Below, piece after piece: positions 28,101 to 36,016 of a stretch of 64,000 nucleotides of DNA. Numbering within the stretch: position 1 is the first letter of the stretch; the number at the start of each line of letters is the position of its first letter. The position numbers and the translations under genes were made by a program. A model generated the notes under the pieces. The model had not been told where the DNA came from. It saw nothing but the letters and a program-made list of their open reading frames with translations, and made no database searches. Source of the DNA: UBA7803 sp034522075 (GTDB lineage: Bacteria; Pseudomonadota; Gammaproteobacteria; Pseudomonadales; Azotimanducaceae); NCBI GenBank assembly GCA_034522075.1, contig JAXHLO010000023.1, positions 1-64,000 of the forward strand. The letters run 5' to 3'.

Positions 28101-28400
28101 CTGGCGAGTAATCTCTCTGTGGATCTGGTCAACCGCACGGTCATCTACGGCGGCCAGCTCTCCATGTTCTGGGTGCCGCTCTCCCAGGCCATCGTCTCGG
28201 GGCTCACCTTCGCCACTCTGCTGACTCTGGTGGTCACGCCGGCTCTGCTCGCTGTGCCGCATCAGATCAAGGCCCTGACCCTGCCGCTGCGCGGCCGTCT
28301 GCGGCTCTTTCGCCGGCGCCTGACGGCAATAAAAAAGTACCCCGGCGACGGGGGATTGGGAGGGGGAGGGGTATCGCCGGGGTACCAAAAGCCACGATGA
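25170..28400 (+). CDS. RND-family efflux permease
   Basis: A 1,076-residue trimeric inner-membrane pump of the HAE/AcrB superfamily. It has TM1 near residue 15, a large periplasmic loop, six TM segments around 330-530 with the proton-relay region GLGMLIDGAIVVSEYADR, TM7 near 540, a second periplasmic loop and a second TM group (LTGVGVVALAGIVVNNNIV). In the relay region one of AcrB's paired Asp residues is Gly, as in many HAE-type pumps. The last 20 or so codons after RRRLTAIKK are encoded by a palindromic element (28337-28385), so the C-terminal tail is probably extra. Translationally coupled to the adaptor. Confidence 0.93.
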   Translation: MKNLIDTAIKRTRTTLLLMFMVVIAGLNSYCSIPIAAEPHIEVPVFVIGIVHEGISPEDAERLLVMPMEIELRKVEGVDEMSAYASEGIANIVVEFDANYDLDQALLDVREAVDRAKVELPSTAEEPFVREQNTDPFPVVQVNLVGPKVPERMVYNLAIEMRDDIEAIPGVLEAQIQGNREELLEVIIDPAALESYRISNEELINNLARNNRLIPAGSLDTGEGRFAVKVPSIIEEAADLFDLPIRANGDTVVTLADVATVRRTFKDRVSYARVNGQDTISLRVIRRANANVVETVEQVKAVVERYRPNIPASIDVFYSQDQAPFAAQQVTELQGNIMTALALVMVLVVAAMGLRSGIIVGLGIPVSFLFSLIIINLLGYTFNFMVMFGMLLGLGMLIDGAIVVSEYADRKMTEGFDRRAAYALSAKRMFWPVAASVATTLAAFLPLMLWPGVAGKFMRYLPVTVFTVLTGSLVYALIFGPVLGSLFGKAGARDAKSRETLKQLEEGDPTILSGITGAYARILRTTCRYSGLTLIGTVVLLAAIFMAYGTYGKGMVFFNDAEPQFAQIAVRARGNLSAEEIDRLVREAEREILEVRGIKTLNTYTTVGGDSRGGFDIIGKMLLELHDESDRDRKARQILGEIRTRTEPLAGLEVEIQEFEQGPPVGKPVQLQFSAYDRSLLEPAVARVREYVDTLEGLRDIDDTRSLPGIEWQLSVDRAQAALYGADVSQVGVAVQLVTNGVKVGEYRPDKADDAVDIRVRYPVESRGIAALDQIRISTPQGLVPISNFVQRQPSPNVDTLQRIDAIPVEFLRANVADGVLADDMVEEIQTWLDTQNFPPGLDIEFRGANEEQAESNAFILQAMGLSLLLMAVLLVTQFNSFYQAFLILAAVIMSTMGVLLGLMITQSPFSAILTGVGVVALAGIVVNNNIVLIDTYNHLRREHPELDYVSLIVRTGAQRLRPVMLTTVTTVFGLLPLASNLSVDLVNRTVIYGGQLSMFWVPLSQAIVSGLTFATLLTLVVTPALLAVPHQIKALTLPLRGRLRLFRRRLTAIKKYPGDGGLGGGGVSPGYQKPR
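28331..28385. repeat. 12-bp palindrome with G-tract loop at the 3' end of the RND permease gene
   Basis: A run of six A (28331-28336) is followed by GTACCCCGGCGA (28337-28348) and its perfect reverse complement at 28374-28385. The 25-nt loop contains four runs of three to five G separated by 3, 1 and 1 nt, a canonical G-quadruplex pattern. On the minus strand it reads as hairpin plus TTTTTT, i.e. a terminator. After it, 28401-28627 holds only a 7-bp hairpin (GAGAAGG/CCTTCTC, 28420-28448) and CTGTCCGACAG near 28503. Confidence 0.7.
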
Positions 28401-28627
28401 TTGTTCATCAGGCTTTATCGAGAAGGTATAGCGCGTAGCTGCCTTCTCTGTAGGATTAGGCACAGAAAGCGTTCGAGAGTTCCCCCGTTCGGCGACTATT
28501 TTGTCTGTCCGACAGGTTGTTGAGGCGGCCGGCAGGGCCGTCGTGGCCGCCCAGCTTTCCCTCCCGCAGCCGGCTCAGGTATGCTCCCTCGCTCACTCAC
28601 CCCGACCGTATGGAGCCAGCGCGCGAC

Positions 28628-29575
28628 ATGACCGTTTCCCTGGGAGTACACGTGGGCCAGCAGAACCTGGTCATGGACGACATGCGCGCGCTGTGGCGCA
28701 AGCTGGATACCGCCAGGGTCGACTGGATCTCCGCCTGGGATCACTTCTACGAAGCACCGCCCAAAGGAGGTACCCAACCCCACTTCGAGGCGCTGGCCAC
28801 CCTGGGGGCTCTGGCCGCAGAGACCCGGCACGCGCGCATCGGCTGCCTGGTGTTCTATGTCGGCTACCGCAACCCGGCCCTGCTGGCCAAGGCAGCCACC
28901 ACCCTCGACCACATTTCCGGCGGCCGCTTCGAACTCGGCATCGGCGCCGGCTGGCACATCTGGGAAGCCAGCGCCTACGGCTATGCATTTCCCGACATCG
29001 GCACCCGGCTGGACATGCTCGAAGAAGCCGTGCAGATCATCCGGCGCATGCTCACCGACGAGCGCACCACGTTCTCAGGCAAGCACTTTCAGGTGGACGA
29101 CGCGAGCTGCCTGCCGCGGCCGGTGCAGGAACGCCTGCCCATCTGGATCGGCGGCGTGGGCGAAAAGCGCACCCTGAAGATCGTGGCCGACCATGCCGAC
29201 GGCTGGAACGCGGCGTATCTGGCGCCCGACGAATTCACCCGGGTCAATCAGGTGCTGAACCACTGGTGCGAGGACGAGGGGCGCGATCCGGCGAGCCTGA
29301 AGCGTGCGGTGAACATCACCTTCAACCTGGGTCTGACGGAGCAGGACCTCGTGCGGCAACGCGAACTGATGGCGCAGGACTGGGGCGACGCGGCGGACCG
29401 GGTGGCCGGCGGTGCCCTGCTGACCACCCCGGAACGGGCCGCGGAGCGGATCATGGAGTACGTGAATGCCGGCGCCGACGAGGTCAACATTGCCCTGCGC
29501 GCCCCGTGGGATGAAGAGGCTCTGGACGCCTATCTCGAGACGGTCATGCCGGCGGTCCGCAAAGCGGCCGGTTGA
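28628..29575 (+). CDS. LLM-class flavin/F420-dependent oxidoreductase
   Basis: An intact 315-residue luciferase-like TIM-barrel oxidoreductase. SLGVHVGQQNLVMDDMRALW starts strand 1. ATTLDHISGGRFELGIGAGW is the flavin/F420 pocket signature with the IGxGW loop, and PIWIGGVGEKRTLKIVADHA is the C-terminal barrel segment. The segment WDHFYEAP resembles the variant of the group where an acidic residue follows the barrel's first strand. ATG 28628 is taken as start with GGAG 12 nt before; ATG 28610 is also possible. Substrate unknown. Convergent with the CoA-ester lyase gene. Confidence 0.9.
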   Translation: MTVSLGVHVGQQNLVMDDMRALWRKLDTARVDWISAWDHFYEAPPKGGTQPHFEALATLGALAAETRHARIGCLVFYVGYRNPALLAKAATTLDHISGGRFELGIGAGWHIWEASAYGYAFPDIGTRLDMLEEAVQIIRRMLTDERTTFSGKHFQVDDASCLPRPVQERLPIWIGGVGEKRTLKIVADHADGWNAAYLAPDEFTRVNQVLNHWCEDEGRDPASLKRAVNITFNLGLTEQDLVRQRELMAQDWGDAADRVAGGALLTTPERAAERIMEYVNAGADEVNIALRAPWDEEALDAYLETVMPAVRKAAG

Positions 29576-29584
29576 ATCGATGCG

Positions 29585-30464
29585 CTACTGAGTACGCCGG
29601 GCCAGCGCGTCGGCGAATGCCAGCACCCGCTGCGCCTCCGCAGCGTGCAGGTTTTCCACGAGCTGGCCGTCGAGCACCGCCACCCCTTTGCCCGCCGCGG
29701 TTGCCGCCTGCCAGGCATCCAGAACACGGCGGGCGTGAGCGACCGCCTCGTCGCGGTGGGAGCCGAACGCCGCACATGGCCGCATGGCGATGTCGGCTGG
29801 GGTGGATGAGGGTCTTACCGTCAAAGCCCATGTCCCGGGCCTGCTCACAGGCCTGACGGAAACTGTCCAGGTCGCGAAACTCCAGGTGCACGCCGTCGAG
29901 CAGGTCGCGGCCGCTGTCGCGGGCGGCCAGGACGCAGTGCTGCAGGGCGTAGGCCAGATTGTGGCGGGTGGGCGTGTGCCGCGCCCGCAGCTCCTTGACC
30001 AGGTCGCTGGTGCCCATGACCAGCACGGCCACACGTTCGCTGTGCGAGGCCAGCGCCGCCACGTCGAGAACGGCGCGCGGCGTCTCCACCATGATCCAGA
30101 CGGGCTTGTCCTGGCCGCCGGCGGCGTCCAGCGCCGCGACGATCTCGTCGATCTGCCGAGTGCTCTGGACTTTCGGGAACAGCAGCGCATCCGCCGGCAG
30201 CGCGGCCACGGCGGCCACATCCTCGCGGCCCCAGGGCGTATCCAGCGCGTTCACCCTGACCACGACTTCCCGATAGCCGTAACCGCCCTGCTCCAGCGCG
30301 GCTGCCACGTTGGCCCGCGCGTCGGCTTTGGCGTCGGCTGCTACGGCGTCTTCCAGATCGAAGATCACGCCGTCACAGGGTAATTCACGGGCTTTTTCCA
30401 GCGCCCGCTGGTTGGCTCCGGGCATATACAGGACGGAGCGGCGCGGTCGCAATGCATCGGTCAT
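29585..30464 (-). CDS. HpcH/HpaI-family CoA-ester lyase (citrate lyase beta/CitE-like) (frameshifted)
   Basis: It starts at ATG 30464: MTDALRPRRSVLYMPGANQR, then GVIFDLEDAVAADAK (metal-binding Asp/Glu), VVRVNALDTPWGREDV, IMVETPRAVL and MGTSDLVKELRAR, the hallmarks of CitE-like (malyl-CoA, citramalyl-CoA or beta-methylmalyl-CoA) lyases. Near 29800, within KTLIHP, the frame shifts and the C-terminus continues (DEAVAHARRVLDAWQAA ... QLVENLHAAEAQRVLAF) to TAG at 29585. One indel restores about 293 residues. Metal-dependent retro-aldol or thioester chemistry is expected; the substrate is unknown. There is no ribosome-binding site before the ATG. Confidence 0.85.
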
Positions 30465-30477
30465 GGGAGGCGGGAAA

Positions 30478-30927
30478 TCAGGGGCTGCGGGGCGGAGCCT
30501 GGTCAGGGGCGCTGAAAAATCCGTGACTGCCGCTCTGGCTCTCGCGGCCGGCACGCGCCTCCCGACATTCCGCCTTGCAGCGGCAGCTGTAGTCCGACAG
30601 CACCGGGATCAGCGTAAAGGCACCGACCAGCCGCGCCACAACGGACCAGCCCTCCTGACTCTGATACCAGTCGGAGGCGAGGCGCGGCACTTCCATGAAG
30701 AAGCCGGCGAAAAAGAAGAACATGAGTGCGGTGGCGGCGATGGCGAGAAGGCGGGCAAGGAGGATGCTGAGGTTCGGTACCAGGGTGAGAAACGCCAACC
30801 CGGCACCGGCTGCATAGGGCAGCCACAGCCACGGGCTGGGATGGGGAACGTGCAACAGGGCCAGAGCCGCGAAGGTGACGCCGACGACACCATGAAAATA
30901 CTGCATGGTCCTGGTTGCCACGGTCAT
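30478..30927 (-). CDS. Hypothetical four-helix membrane protein with Cys-rich tail
   Basis: 149 residues from ATG 30927 (GAGGA upstream). Hydrophobic stretches GVVGVTFAALALLHVP, WLPYAAGAGLAFLTLVP, LAIAATALMFFFFAGFF and ARLVGAFTLIPVLSDY predict four helices. After the last comes CRCKAEC, a possible metal or redox site. No family recognised. It is 13 nt from the CoA-ester lyase start and likely in the same transcript. 30928-31148 contains no gene; it is AT-rich with a CTTG...CAAG hairpin near 31098-31113. Confidence 0.6.
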   Translation of the reverse strand: MTVATRTMQYFHGVVGVTFAALALLHVPHPSPWLWLPYAAGAGLAFLTLVPNLSILLARLLAIAATALMFFFFAGFFMEVPRLASDWYQSQEGWSVVARLVGAFTLIPVLSDYSCRCKAECREARAGRESQSGSHGFFSAPDQAPPRSP

Positions 30928-31148
30928 TTTGCTGCATTCCTCATTGCCGCGCTCCTCATAATGCGTTTCAGGCGAATGACGTGCAGGCAAGTCTCGACAA
31001 TACCCACCCGCGAGTCAACCATCTGTTACAGAAGGTGACACATGGCTACCAGATTTCCCACAGACGCCGCCTCGAGGCTCCTGCATTCCAGGCTGACTTG
31101 TTGTTTTTCAAGCAATATATTTAACTTAATCGACCGCGACCGATATCT

Positions 31149-31943
31149 TCAACCCACCATGGCCGACTGCCCGCCATCCACCGGCAGAACCGCGCCGGTG
31201 ATGAATCGAGCTTCATCGGAGGCCAGAAACAACGCTGCGTTGGCCACATCCCAGGCGGTACCCATCTTGCCGCCCAGGGGCACCTGAGCATCCCGGGCGC
31301 TGACCAGTTCGTCACGGTCGCGCCCGGCGGCCACGTAGCCCTCGATGGCCATGGGGGTATTCATCAACCCCGGCATGATCACGTTGGCGCGAATGCCGTG
31401 CCTGGCGTTGCCGGTGGCCAGGCTGTGGATCGTGGCGTCGAGCGCCGCCTTGGAAGACTTGTAGGCGACGATGCCCACGGCACACACGGCCGCCACCGAG
31501 GAGATGTTGGTAATGACGCCGTGACCCTGACCGCGCATCACCGGCAGGGCGTGCTTGCACACCAGCATGACGCCTTTCACGTTGGTGTCGAAGATCCGGT
31601 CCCAGACTTCCACGGTCATGCTGGCGGCCCCGCGGTCGCCGCTGCCGATGCCCACGTTGTTGTGCAGAATGTCCAGGCGGCCGTAGCGCTCCACACAGGC
31701 CGCCACCAGGGCACGGCAGTCTTCCTCCCGGGTAATGTCCGCTTCGAAAACGCTGCCGTCACCGCCGCGTTCGCGGATCAGGCTCAGGGTTTCTTCCGCC
31801 GAGGCTGCATTGCGGTCGACCAGCAGTACCTGTGCCCCTTCCTCGGCAAAGCGCAGCGCCGTGGCCCGGCCGTTGCCCAGGTTCTCGCCCGGGGTCTGCC
31901 CGGCCCCTACCACCACGGCAATCTTGTCGGCTAGACGTCCCAT
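31149..31943 (-). CDS. SDR-family NAD(P)-dependent oxidoreductase
   Basis: A 264-residue classical-type short-chain dehydrogenase. The cofactor loop is VVVGAGQTPGENLGNGRATA (an expanded glycine motif seen in a subgroup of bacterial SDRs). The NNVGIG strand 4 motif, catalytic Ser in ITNISSVAA and YKSSK (Tyr-x3-Lys) are present, as is the C-terminal ITGAVLPVDGGQSAM. Asp43 after VLLVDRN suggests NAD(H) preference. The start overlaps the end of the carboxymuconolactone-decarboxylase-like gene by 13 nt, so they share an operon. Confidence 0.93.
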   Translation of the reverse strand: MGRLADKIAVVVGAGQTPGENLGNGRATALRFAEEGAQVLLVDRNAASAEETLSLIRERGGDGSVFEADITREEDCRALVAACVERYGRLDILHNNVGIGSGDRGAASMTVEVWDRIFDTNVKGVMLVCKHALPVMRGQGHGVITNISSVAAVCAVGIVAYKSSKAALDATIHSLATGNARHGIRANVIMPGLMNTPMAIEGYVAAGRDRDELVSARDAQVPLGGKMGTAWDVANAALFLASDEARFITGAVLPVDGGQSAMVG

Positions 31944-32485
31944 CCCGGCAATCCTTCGTCGAGTTGCACCCCCAGCGTGTTCAGGGCCATGGACACCAGG
32001 TTGTACTGCCCTACCGTGAACACCAGGTCCATGAGCTGCTGAGTGGTCAGGTGTTCCGCCAACCCCTGCCAGGTGGCGTCGCTGATGTGAGCGTCAGCGT
32101 GCAGTTCATCGGTGGCCTGCAGCAGCAGCCGGTCGAGCTCCGGCAGATCCGGCGTCTCGGGCCCGGACTTGGCCGTGCGGATCTCGGCATCGCTCATGCC
32201 CGCCCGGCGGGCGATCTCCACGTGCTGACCCCACTCGTAGCCCGCCTGACAGAGATAGCCGATGCGCAGAATCACCAGTTCGCGCTCCCGCACCGCCAGG
32301 GTGGATTTGCCGAGAATGTGATTGGCGAACACCAGCCAGCGCCGCAGCAGATCGGGATGATGGGCCAGGGTCTTGAAGATGTTGAACACCGGCCCGCGGT
32401 CGGCAAACGGCGCGAGTACCTCCCGGGCCTGTTCATTCCATTCATCTGCTTCCAGCGGTTTCACCCGCGGTTCGCTCAGGCGCAT
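31931..32485 (-). CDS. Carboxymuconolactone decarboxylase family protein
   Basis: A 184-residue all-helical protein of the AhpD/CMD fold. The core ERELVILRIGYLCQAGYEWG with following QH is the CMD family signature, with only one Cys in it. That makes the AhpD CxxC peroxidase mechanism unlikely and fits the decarboxylase-like or base-catalysed type. The MRLSEPRVKPLEADEWNEQA start is typical. GGGGAGGA precedes ATG 32485. Divergent from the crotonase gene and overlapping the SDR gene. Together with these it looks like part of an uncharacterised ring-cleavage or CoA catabolic pathway (inference). Confidence 0.9.
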   Translation of the reverse strand: MRLSEPRVKPLEADEWNEQAREVLAPFADRGPVFNIFKTLAHHPDLLRRWLVFANHILGKSTLAVRERELVILRIGYLCQAGYEWGQHVEIARRAGMSDAEIRTAKSGPETPDLPELDRLLLQATDELHADAHISDATWQGLAEHLTTQQLMDLVFTVGQYNLVSMALNTLGVQLDEGLPGWDV

Positions 32486-32581
32486 GAGATCCTCCCCTGT
32501 CGTCGCGGCTTCGGCCGTGCCCCGACTACGGCCAGCGCGACCGGTGTCGCGCCTCGAACGGCCGAACCACAGGAGCGCGCC

Positions 32582-33354
32582 ATGACCGTCAGCCGCCGCA
32601 TCGAAGGAGCCGTGTGCATCATCACCATCGACCGCCCCGAGGTCCGCAATGCCGTGGACGGCCCCACGGCCGCCGCCCTGGCGGATGCCTTCCGCGCGTT
32701 CGATGCCGACCCCGAGCTGGCCGTCGGCATTCTTACCGGCGCCGGGAATACCTTCTGTGCCGGTGCCGATCTTAAAGCCGTCGCCGACGGCCGGGGCAAT
32801 CGGGTCGAGGAACCCGGCGACGGACCCATGGGGCCGAGCCGCATGGTGCTCGGTAAACCGGTCATCGCCGCCGTGGAGGGCCACGCGGTGGCCGGCGGTC
32901 TGGAACTGGCGCTGTGGTGCGATCTGCGGGTGGCGGCGCGGGACGCGGTGTTCGGTGTTTACTGCCGGCGCTGGGGCGTACCGCTGGTGGACGGCGGCAC
33001 CGTGCGCCTGCCGCGGCTCATCGGTCACAGCCACGCCACTCATCTCAGATCCTCACCGGCCGCGGGGTCAGCGGCACTGAAGCCGCGTCCATGGGCCTCG
33101 CCAACCGGCTCGCCGAACCCGGTCAGGCACTGCCGGCGGCCCTGGAGCTGGCGCGCCAGCTTGCAGCTTTTCCGCAGAACTGCCTGCGCAGCGATCGCCG
33201 CTCGGCCCTGGGCCAGTGGGGCATGAGCGAAACCCAGGCGCTGGCCGCCGAAACCCGCCTGGGGCTGGAGGTCATCCGCTCCGGTGAAACCCGCGCAGGC
33301 GCCAGCCGCTTTGCCGCCGGCGCCGGCCGCCACGGGGATTTTTCCGACATCTGA
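32582..33354 (+). CDS. Enoyl-CoA hydratase/isomerase (crotonase) family (frameshifted)
   Basis: ATG 32582 follows AGGAG. Oxyanion-hole motifs TFCAGADLKAVAD and AVEGHAVAGGLELALWCDLR are followed by GVYCRRWGVPLVDGGTVRLP, typical of crotonases. Near 33045 (after HSHATHL) the frame shifts; the second frame resumes with ILTGRGVSGTEAASMGLANR and runs to TGA 33354. One indel restores a protein of about 257 residues. Usual reaction is hydration of enoyl-CoA or isomerisation. The crotonase Glu pair is not obvious (DGGTVRL in place of E), so the exact chemistry is open. Confidence 0.87.
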
Positions 33355-33408
33355 GGAGCGCCGGGGTTAACATCGCAGCACTCGCGAAACCGACCTGGAG
33401 GAAGCGCC

Positions 33409-34266
33409 ATGGCATTTGCCGAACGGCCCCGTTTCGGGGCAACCATCTTTCCAACAGACTATGCAATTCAGCCGGTAGAGCTGGCCCGCGCCGTGGAGGA
33501 ACGCGGTCTGGACAGCCTGTTCTTTCCGGAGCACACCCACATTCCCGCCTCCCGGGCGACGCCGTTTCCGGGTGGTACCGACCTGCCGAAAATGTACTGG
33601 CACACCCACGACCCCTTCGTGGCCCTGGCCGCCTGCGCCGCCGTCACCAGCCGCATCCGGCTGGGCACGGGCATCTGCCTGGTCATCGAGCGGGACCCGA
33701 TCACCCTGGCCAAGGAAGCGGCCTCCCTGGACCTGCTCTCCGGCGGGCGCCTGGTGCTGGGCATCGGCGCCGGCTGGAACCGGGAGGAAATGGAGAACCA
33801 CGGCGCCGACTTCCGCAACCGCTGGAAGGTCGTCCGCGAGAAGGTGCTGGCCATGCGCGAGATCTGGACCCAGGACGAAGCGCAATTCCACGGTGAGTTC
33901 GTGAATTTCGACCCCATCTGGTCTTACCCCAAACCCGTGCAGCCCGGCGGACCGCCCATCTGGATCGGCGCCAACTCCAAGTGGGTGTTCGACCGTATCG
34001 CCGACTATGCCGACGGCTGGATGCCCATCGGCGGCCTGGGTTCCGGCAACATGGAACGGCTCAGCGAAGCCATGGAAGCCCGCGGACGCAAGGTGGCGGA
34101 TCTGGATCTGGCGCTGTTCGGCGCGCCCACCGACTACGACAAAATCATGGGCCGCATCGACCAGGGATTCGACGAACTGGTGTTCGGCCTGCCCGATGCG
34201 CCGGCCGACAAGGTGCTGCCGGTGCTGGACGACATCGCCGCCCTGGCGGAGCGGGTTCGCGGCTGA
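33409..34266 (+). CDS. LLM-class F420-dependent oxidoreductase (TIGR03619-like)
   Basis: An intact 285-residue protein. The features ERPRFGATIFPTDYAI, FFPEHTHIPASRATPFPGG, and LVLGIGAGWNREEMENHGAD match the LLM subfamily annotated as TIGR03619 F420-dependent oxidoreductases, which need the deazaflavin F420 in actinobacteria. The Gly-rich IGAGWNREE loop and PIWIGANSKWVFDRIADYAD are clear. GGAGGAAG lies before the ATG. It follows the crotonase gene by 54 nt on the same strand. Confidence 0.9.
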   Translation: MAFAERPRFGATIFPTDYAIQPVELARAVEERGLDSLFFPEHTHIPASRATPFPGGTDLPKMYWHTHDPFVALAACAAVTSRIRLGTGICLVIERDPITLAKEAASLDLLSGGRLVLGIGAGWNREEMENHGADFRNRWKVVREKVLAMREIWTQDEAQFHGEFVNFDPIWSYPKPVQPGGPPIWIGANSKWVFDRIADYADGWMPIGGLGSGNMERLSEAMEARGRKVADLDLALFGAPTDYDKIMGRIDQGFDELVFGLPDAPADKVLPVLDDIAALAERVRG

Positions 34267-34270
34267 GCGC

Positions 34271-35473
34271 TCAGGCCGAGAAAGTGGCCTCGTAGCCCTG
34301 GGCGGAGAGCGCGGCGAGGACCTGATCGACCTGTTCCTCGCCGCGCATCTGCAGCTCCAGTTCCACCACGGTGGAGCGCACCGATGAGCCCGCAAAGGCC
34401 CGCTGATGCTCGATCTCGACGATGTTGCTGTCGAGCTCGGCGAGCACCCGGGTGATGTCCGCCAGCGCGCCCGGCACATCGGGAATCTCGACTTTCAGGC
34501 GCACCAGCCGATGGCTGCGCACCAGGCCGCGCTGCAGCACCGACGACAGCATCATCATGTCGATGTTGCCGCCGGACAGCACCAGCAGGGTGCGCTTCCC
34601 CGCGAAATCGTGCTTGTGGGCATACAGCGCCGCCAGCGACGCCGCCCCGGCGCCTTCCACCACCGTCTTCTCGATCTCGAGCAGCGAAAACACCGCCTGT
34701 TCAACCTGCTCCTCACTCACCAGCAGCATGTCGTCCACGTACGCCCTGATGAGCGGCAGGGTATGGGCACCCGGCGACTTCACCGCGATGCCTTCGGCCA
34801 CGGTGCCCAGCGAGCGGGCGCCCTCGGGCAGGCCGTGATAGGCATTGTAGGCACCGGAAAAACGCTCCATCTGCACCCCCACCACGCGAATGTCCGGGCG
34901 CCGCGCCTTGACGGCGCTGGCCACACCGCCGATGAGACCGCCGCCACCCACCGGCACAACCAGAACTTCCATATCCGGAGCCTGCTCCAGGAGCTCCAGG
35001 CCCAGGGTGCCCTGCCCGGCGATTACCCGCGGGTCGTCGAAGGGGTGCACCAGTGTCAGGTTGCGTTCGGACGCCAGCTCGAGCGTGAAGCGCCGGGCCT
35101 CGTCGAACTCGTTGCCATGCAGAATGACCTCGGCTTGGAACACGCGGGTCTGGGCCACCTTGGCATTGGGCGTGAAGCGCGGCATGACGATGGTGGTGGG
35201 CACGCCGAGACGCTGCCCGTGGTAGGCGAGCGCCTGGGCGTGATTGCCCGCCGACATGGCAATCACCCCGCGCCGGCGCTCCTCCTCATCGAGGCAGAGC
35301 AGACAATTCAGGGCGCCGCGTTCCTTGAACGACGAGGTGAACTGCAGATTTTCGAACTTCAAGCGCACGTCGGCACCGGTGATGGCTGACAGCGTGGCGC
35401 TATGGTCTACCGGCGTCACGGCGATCTGGCCGTCGAGGCGGGCCCGGGCCGCCAGGATGTCATCTAGTTCCAT
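34271..35473 (-). CDS. ilvA: Threonine ammonia-lyase with C-terminal ACT domain
   Basis: PLP enzyme converting threonine to 2-oxobutyrate for isoleucine synthesis. PLP Lys is in FTSSFKERGALN; the phosphate loop PVGGGGLIGG and the Ser-Gly-Gly near the end (VLSGGNIDM) are present. Residues 325-400 form one ACT domain (LKVEIPDVPGALADITRVLA). The short single-ACT form resembles catabolic/TdcB-like and many gammaproteobacterial biosynthetic enzymes. ATG 35473 gives 9 nt from GGAGG, whereas ATG 35482 overlaps it. Convergent with the LLM gene, divergent from the flavodoxin-like gene. Confidence 0.92.
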   Translation of the reverse strand: MELDDILAARARLDGQIAVTPVDHSATLSAITGADVRLKFENLQFTSSFKERGALNCLLCLDEEERRRGVIAMSAGNHAQALAYHGQRLGVPTTIVMPRFTPNAKVAQTRVFQAEVILHGNEFDEARRFTLELASERNLTLVHPFDDPRVIAGQGTLGLELLEQAPDMEVLVVPVGGGGLIGGVASAVKARRPDIRVVGVQMERFSGAYNAYHGLPEGARSLGTVAEGIAVKSPGAHTLPLIRAYVDDMLLVSEEQVEQAVFSLLEIEKTVVEGAGAASLAALYAHKHDFAGKRTLLVLSGGNIDMMMLSSVLQRGLVRSHRLVRLKVEIPDVPGALADITRVLAELDSNIVEIEHQRAFAGSSVRSTVVELELQMRGEEQVDQVLAALSAQGYEATFSA

Positions 35474-35535
35474 GGAGCTCATCCTCCGGACGCTCGCAGT
35501 AGTGTACCGTTCATACGTCAGCCTGAGTGCATTGG

Positions 35536-35541
35536 TATACT
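35536..35541 (+). promoter_or_regulatory. -10 box suggesting a leaderless mRNA
   Basis: TATACT (35536-35541) ends 8 nt before the GTG start at 35550, so transcription would begin at or within 2 nt of the start codon. No ribosome-binding site is present. The -35 is not clear. Confidence 0.4.
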
Positions 35542-35549
35542 ACCCGCAC

Positions 35550-36011
35550 GTGAAGCATCTTCTCATCGTTTACCACACCAAGACGGGCAATACGGGCCGC
35601 CTCGCCGACGCCGCTTACCGCGGAGCCAGCAGCGTCGGTGACGCGGACGTGGCGGTGCGTTTTATCACCGCCCGTCGGGCCGGCGCGAAAGATCTGCTGT
35701 GGGCCGACGGCCTGCTGCTCGGCACGCCGGAGAACCTGGGTTACATGTCCGGTGCCATGAAGGATTTCCTCGACCGCACGTTCTACGAGGTAGAGGGCAA
35801 GTTGCAACCGCTGCCCTGTGCCATTTTCATCAGTGCCGGCAATGACGGCAGCGGCGCCCTCTCTGCCATCCGGCGTATCATGAAAGGGTATCCCTTCGAA
35901 GAGGTCCAGGAGGCACTGGTCGTACAGGGGCCGATTCAGCCCGAGCACCTCGAACGTTGCGAGGAACTGGGCATGGCGCTGGCTGTCGGCCTGGATGCAG
36001 GCATTTACTGA
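35550..36011 (+). CDS. Flavodoxin-like / NAD(P)H-dependent oxidoreductase
   Basis: A 153-residue flavodoxin-fold protein. The FMN phosphate loop is YHTKTGNTGRLADA. GTPENLGYMSGAMKDFLDRT is the second FMN loop of the WrbA/ flavodoxin reductase type. GTG 35550 is the only start giving the full first strand (KHLLIVYHT). Predicted role: FMN-mediated electron transfer or quinone-type reduction; partner unknown. It starts 77 nt from the divergent ilvA gene, and is followed after 5 nt by the GNAT gene. Confidence 0.87.
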   Translation: MKHLLIVYHTKTGNTGRLADAAYRGASSVGDADVAVRFITARRAGAKDLLWADGLLLGTPENLGYMSGAMKDFLDRTFYEVEGKLQPLPCAIFISAGNDGSGALSAIRRIMKGYPFEEVQEALVVQGPIQPEHLERCEELGMALAVGLDAGIY

Positions 36012-36016
36012 GCATC

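Noticed and set aside
31000..31148. Small RNA or terminator in the AT-rich gap before the SDR gene end
   Set aside because: Only a 4-bp CTTG/CAAG hairpin with AT-rich loop; nothing beyond AT richness supports it.
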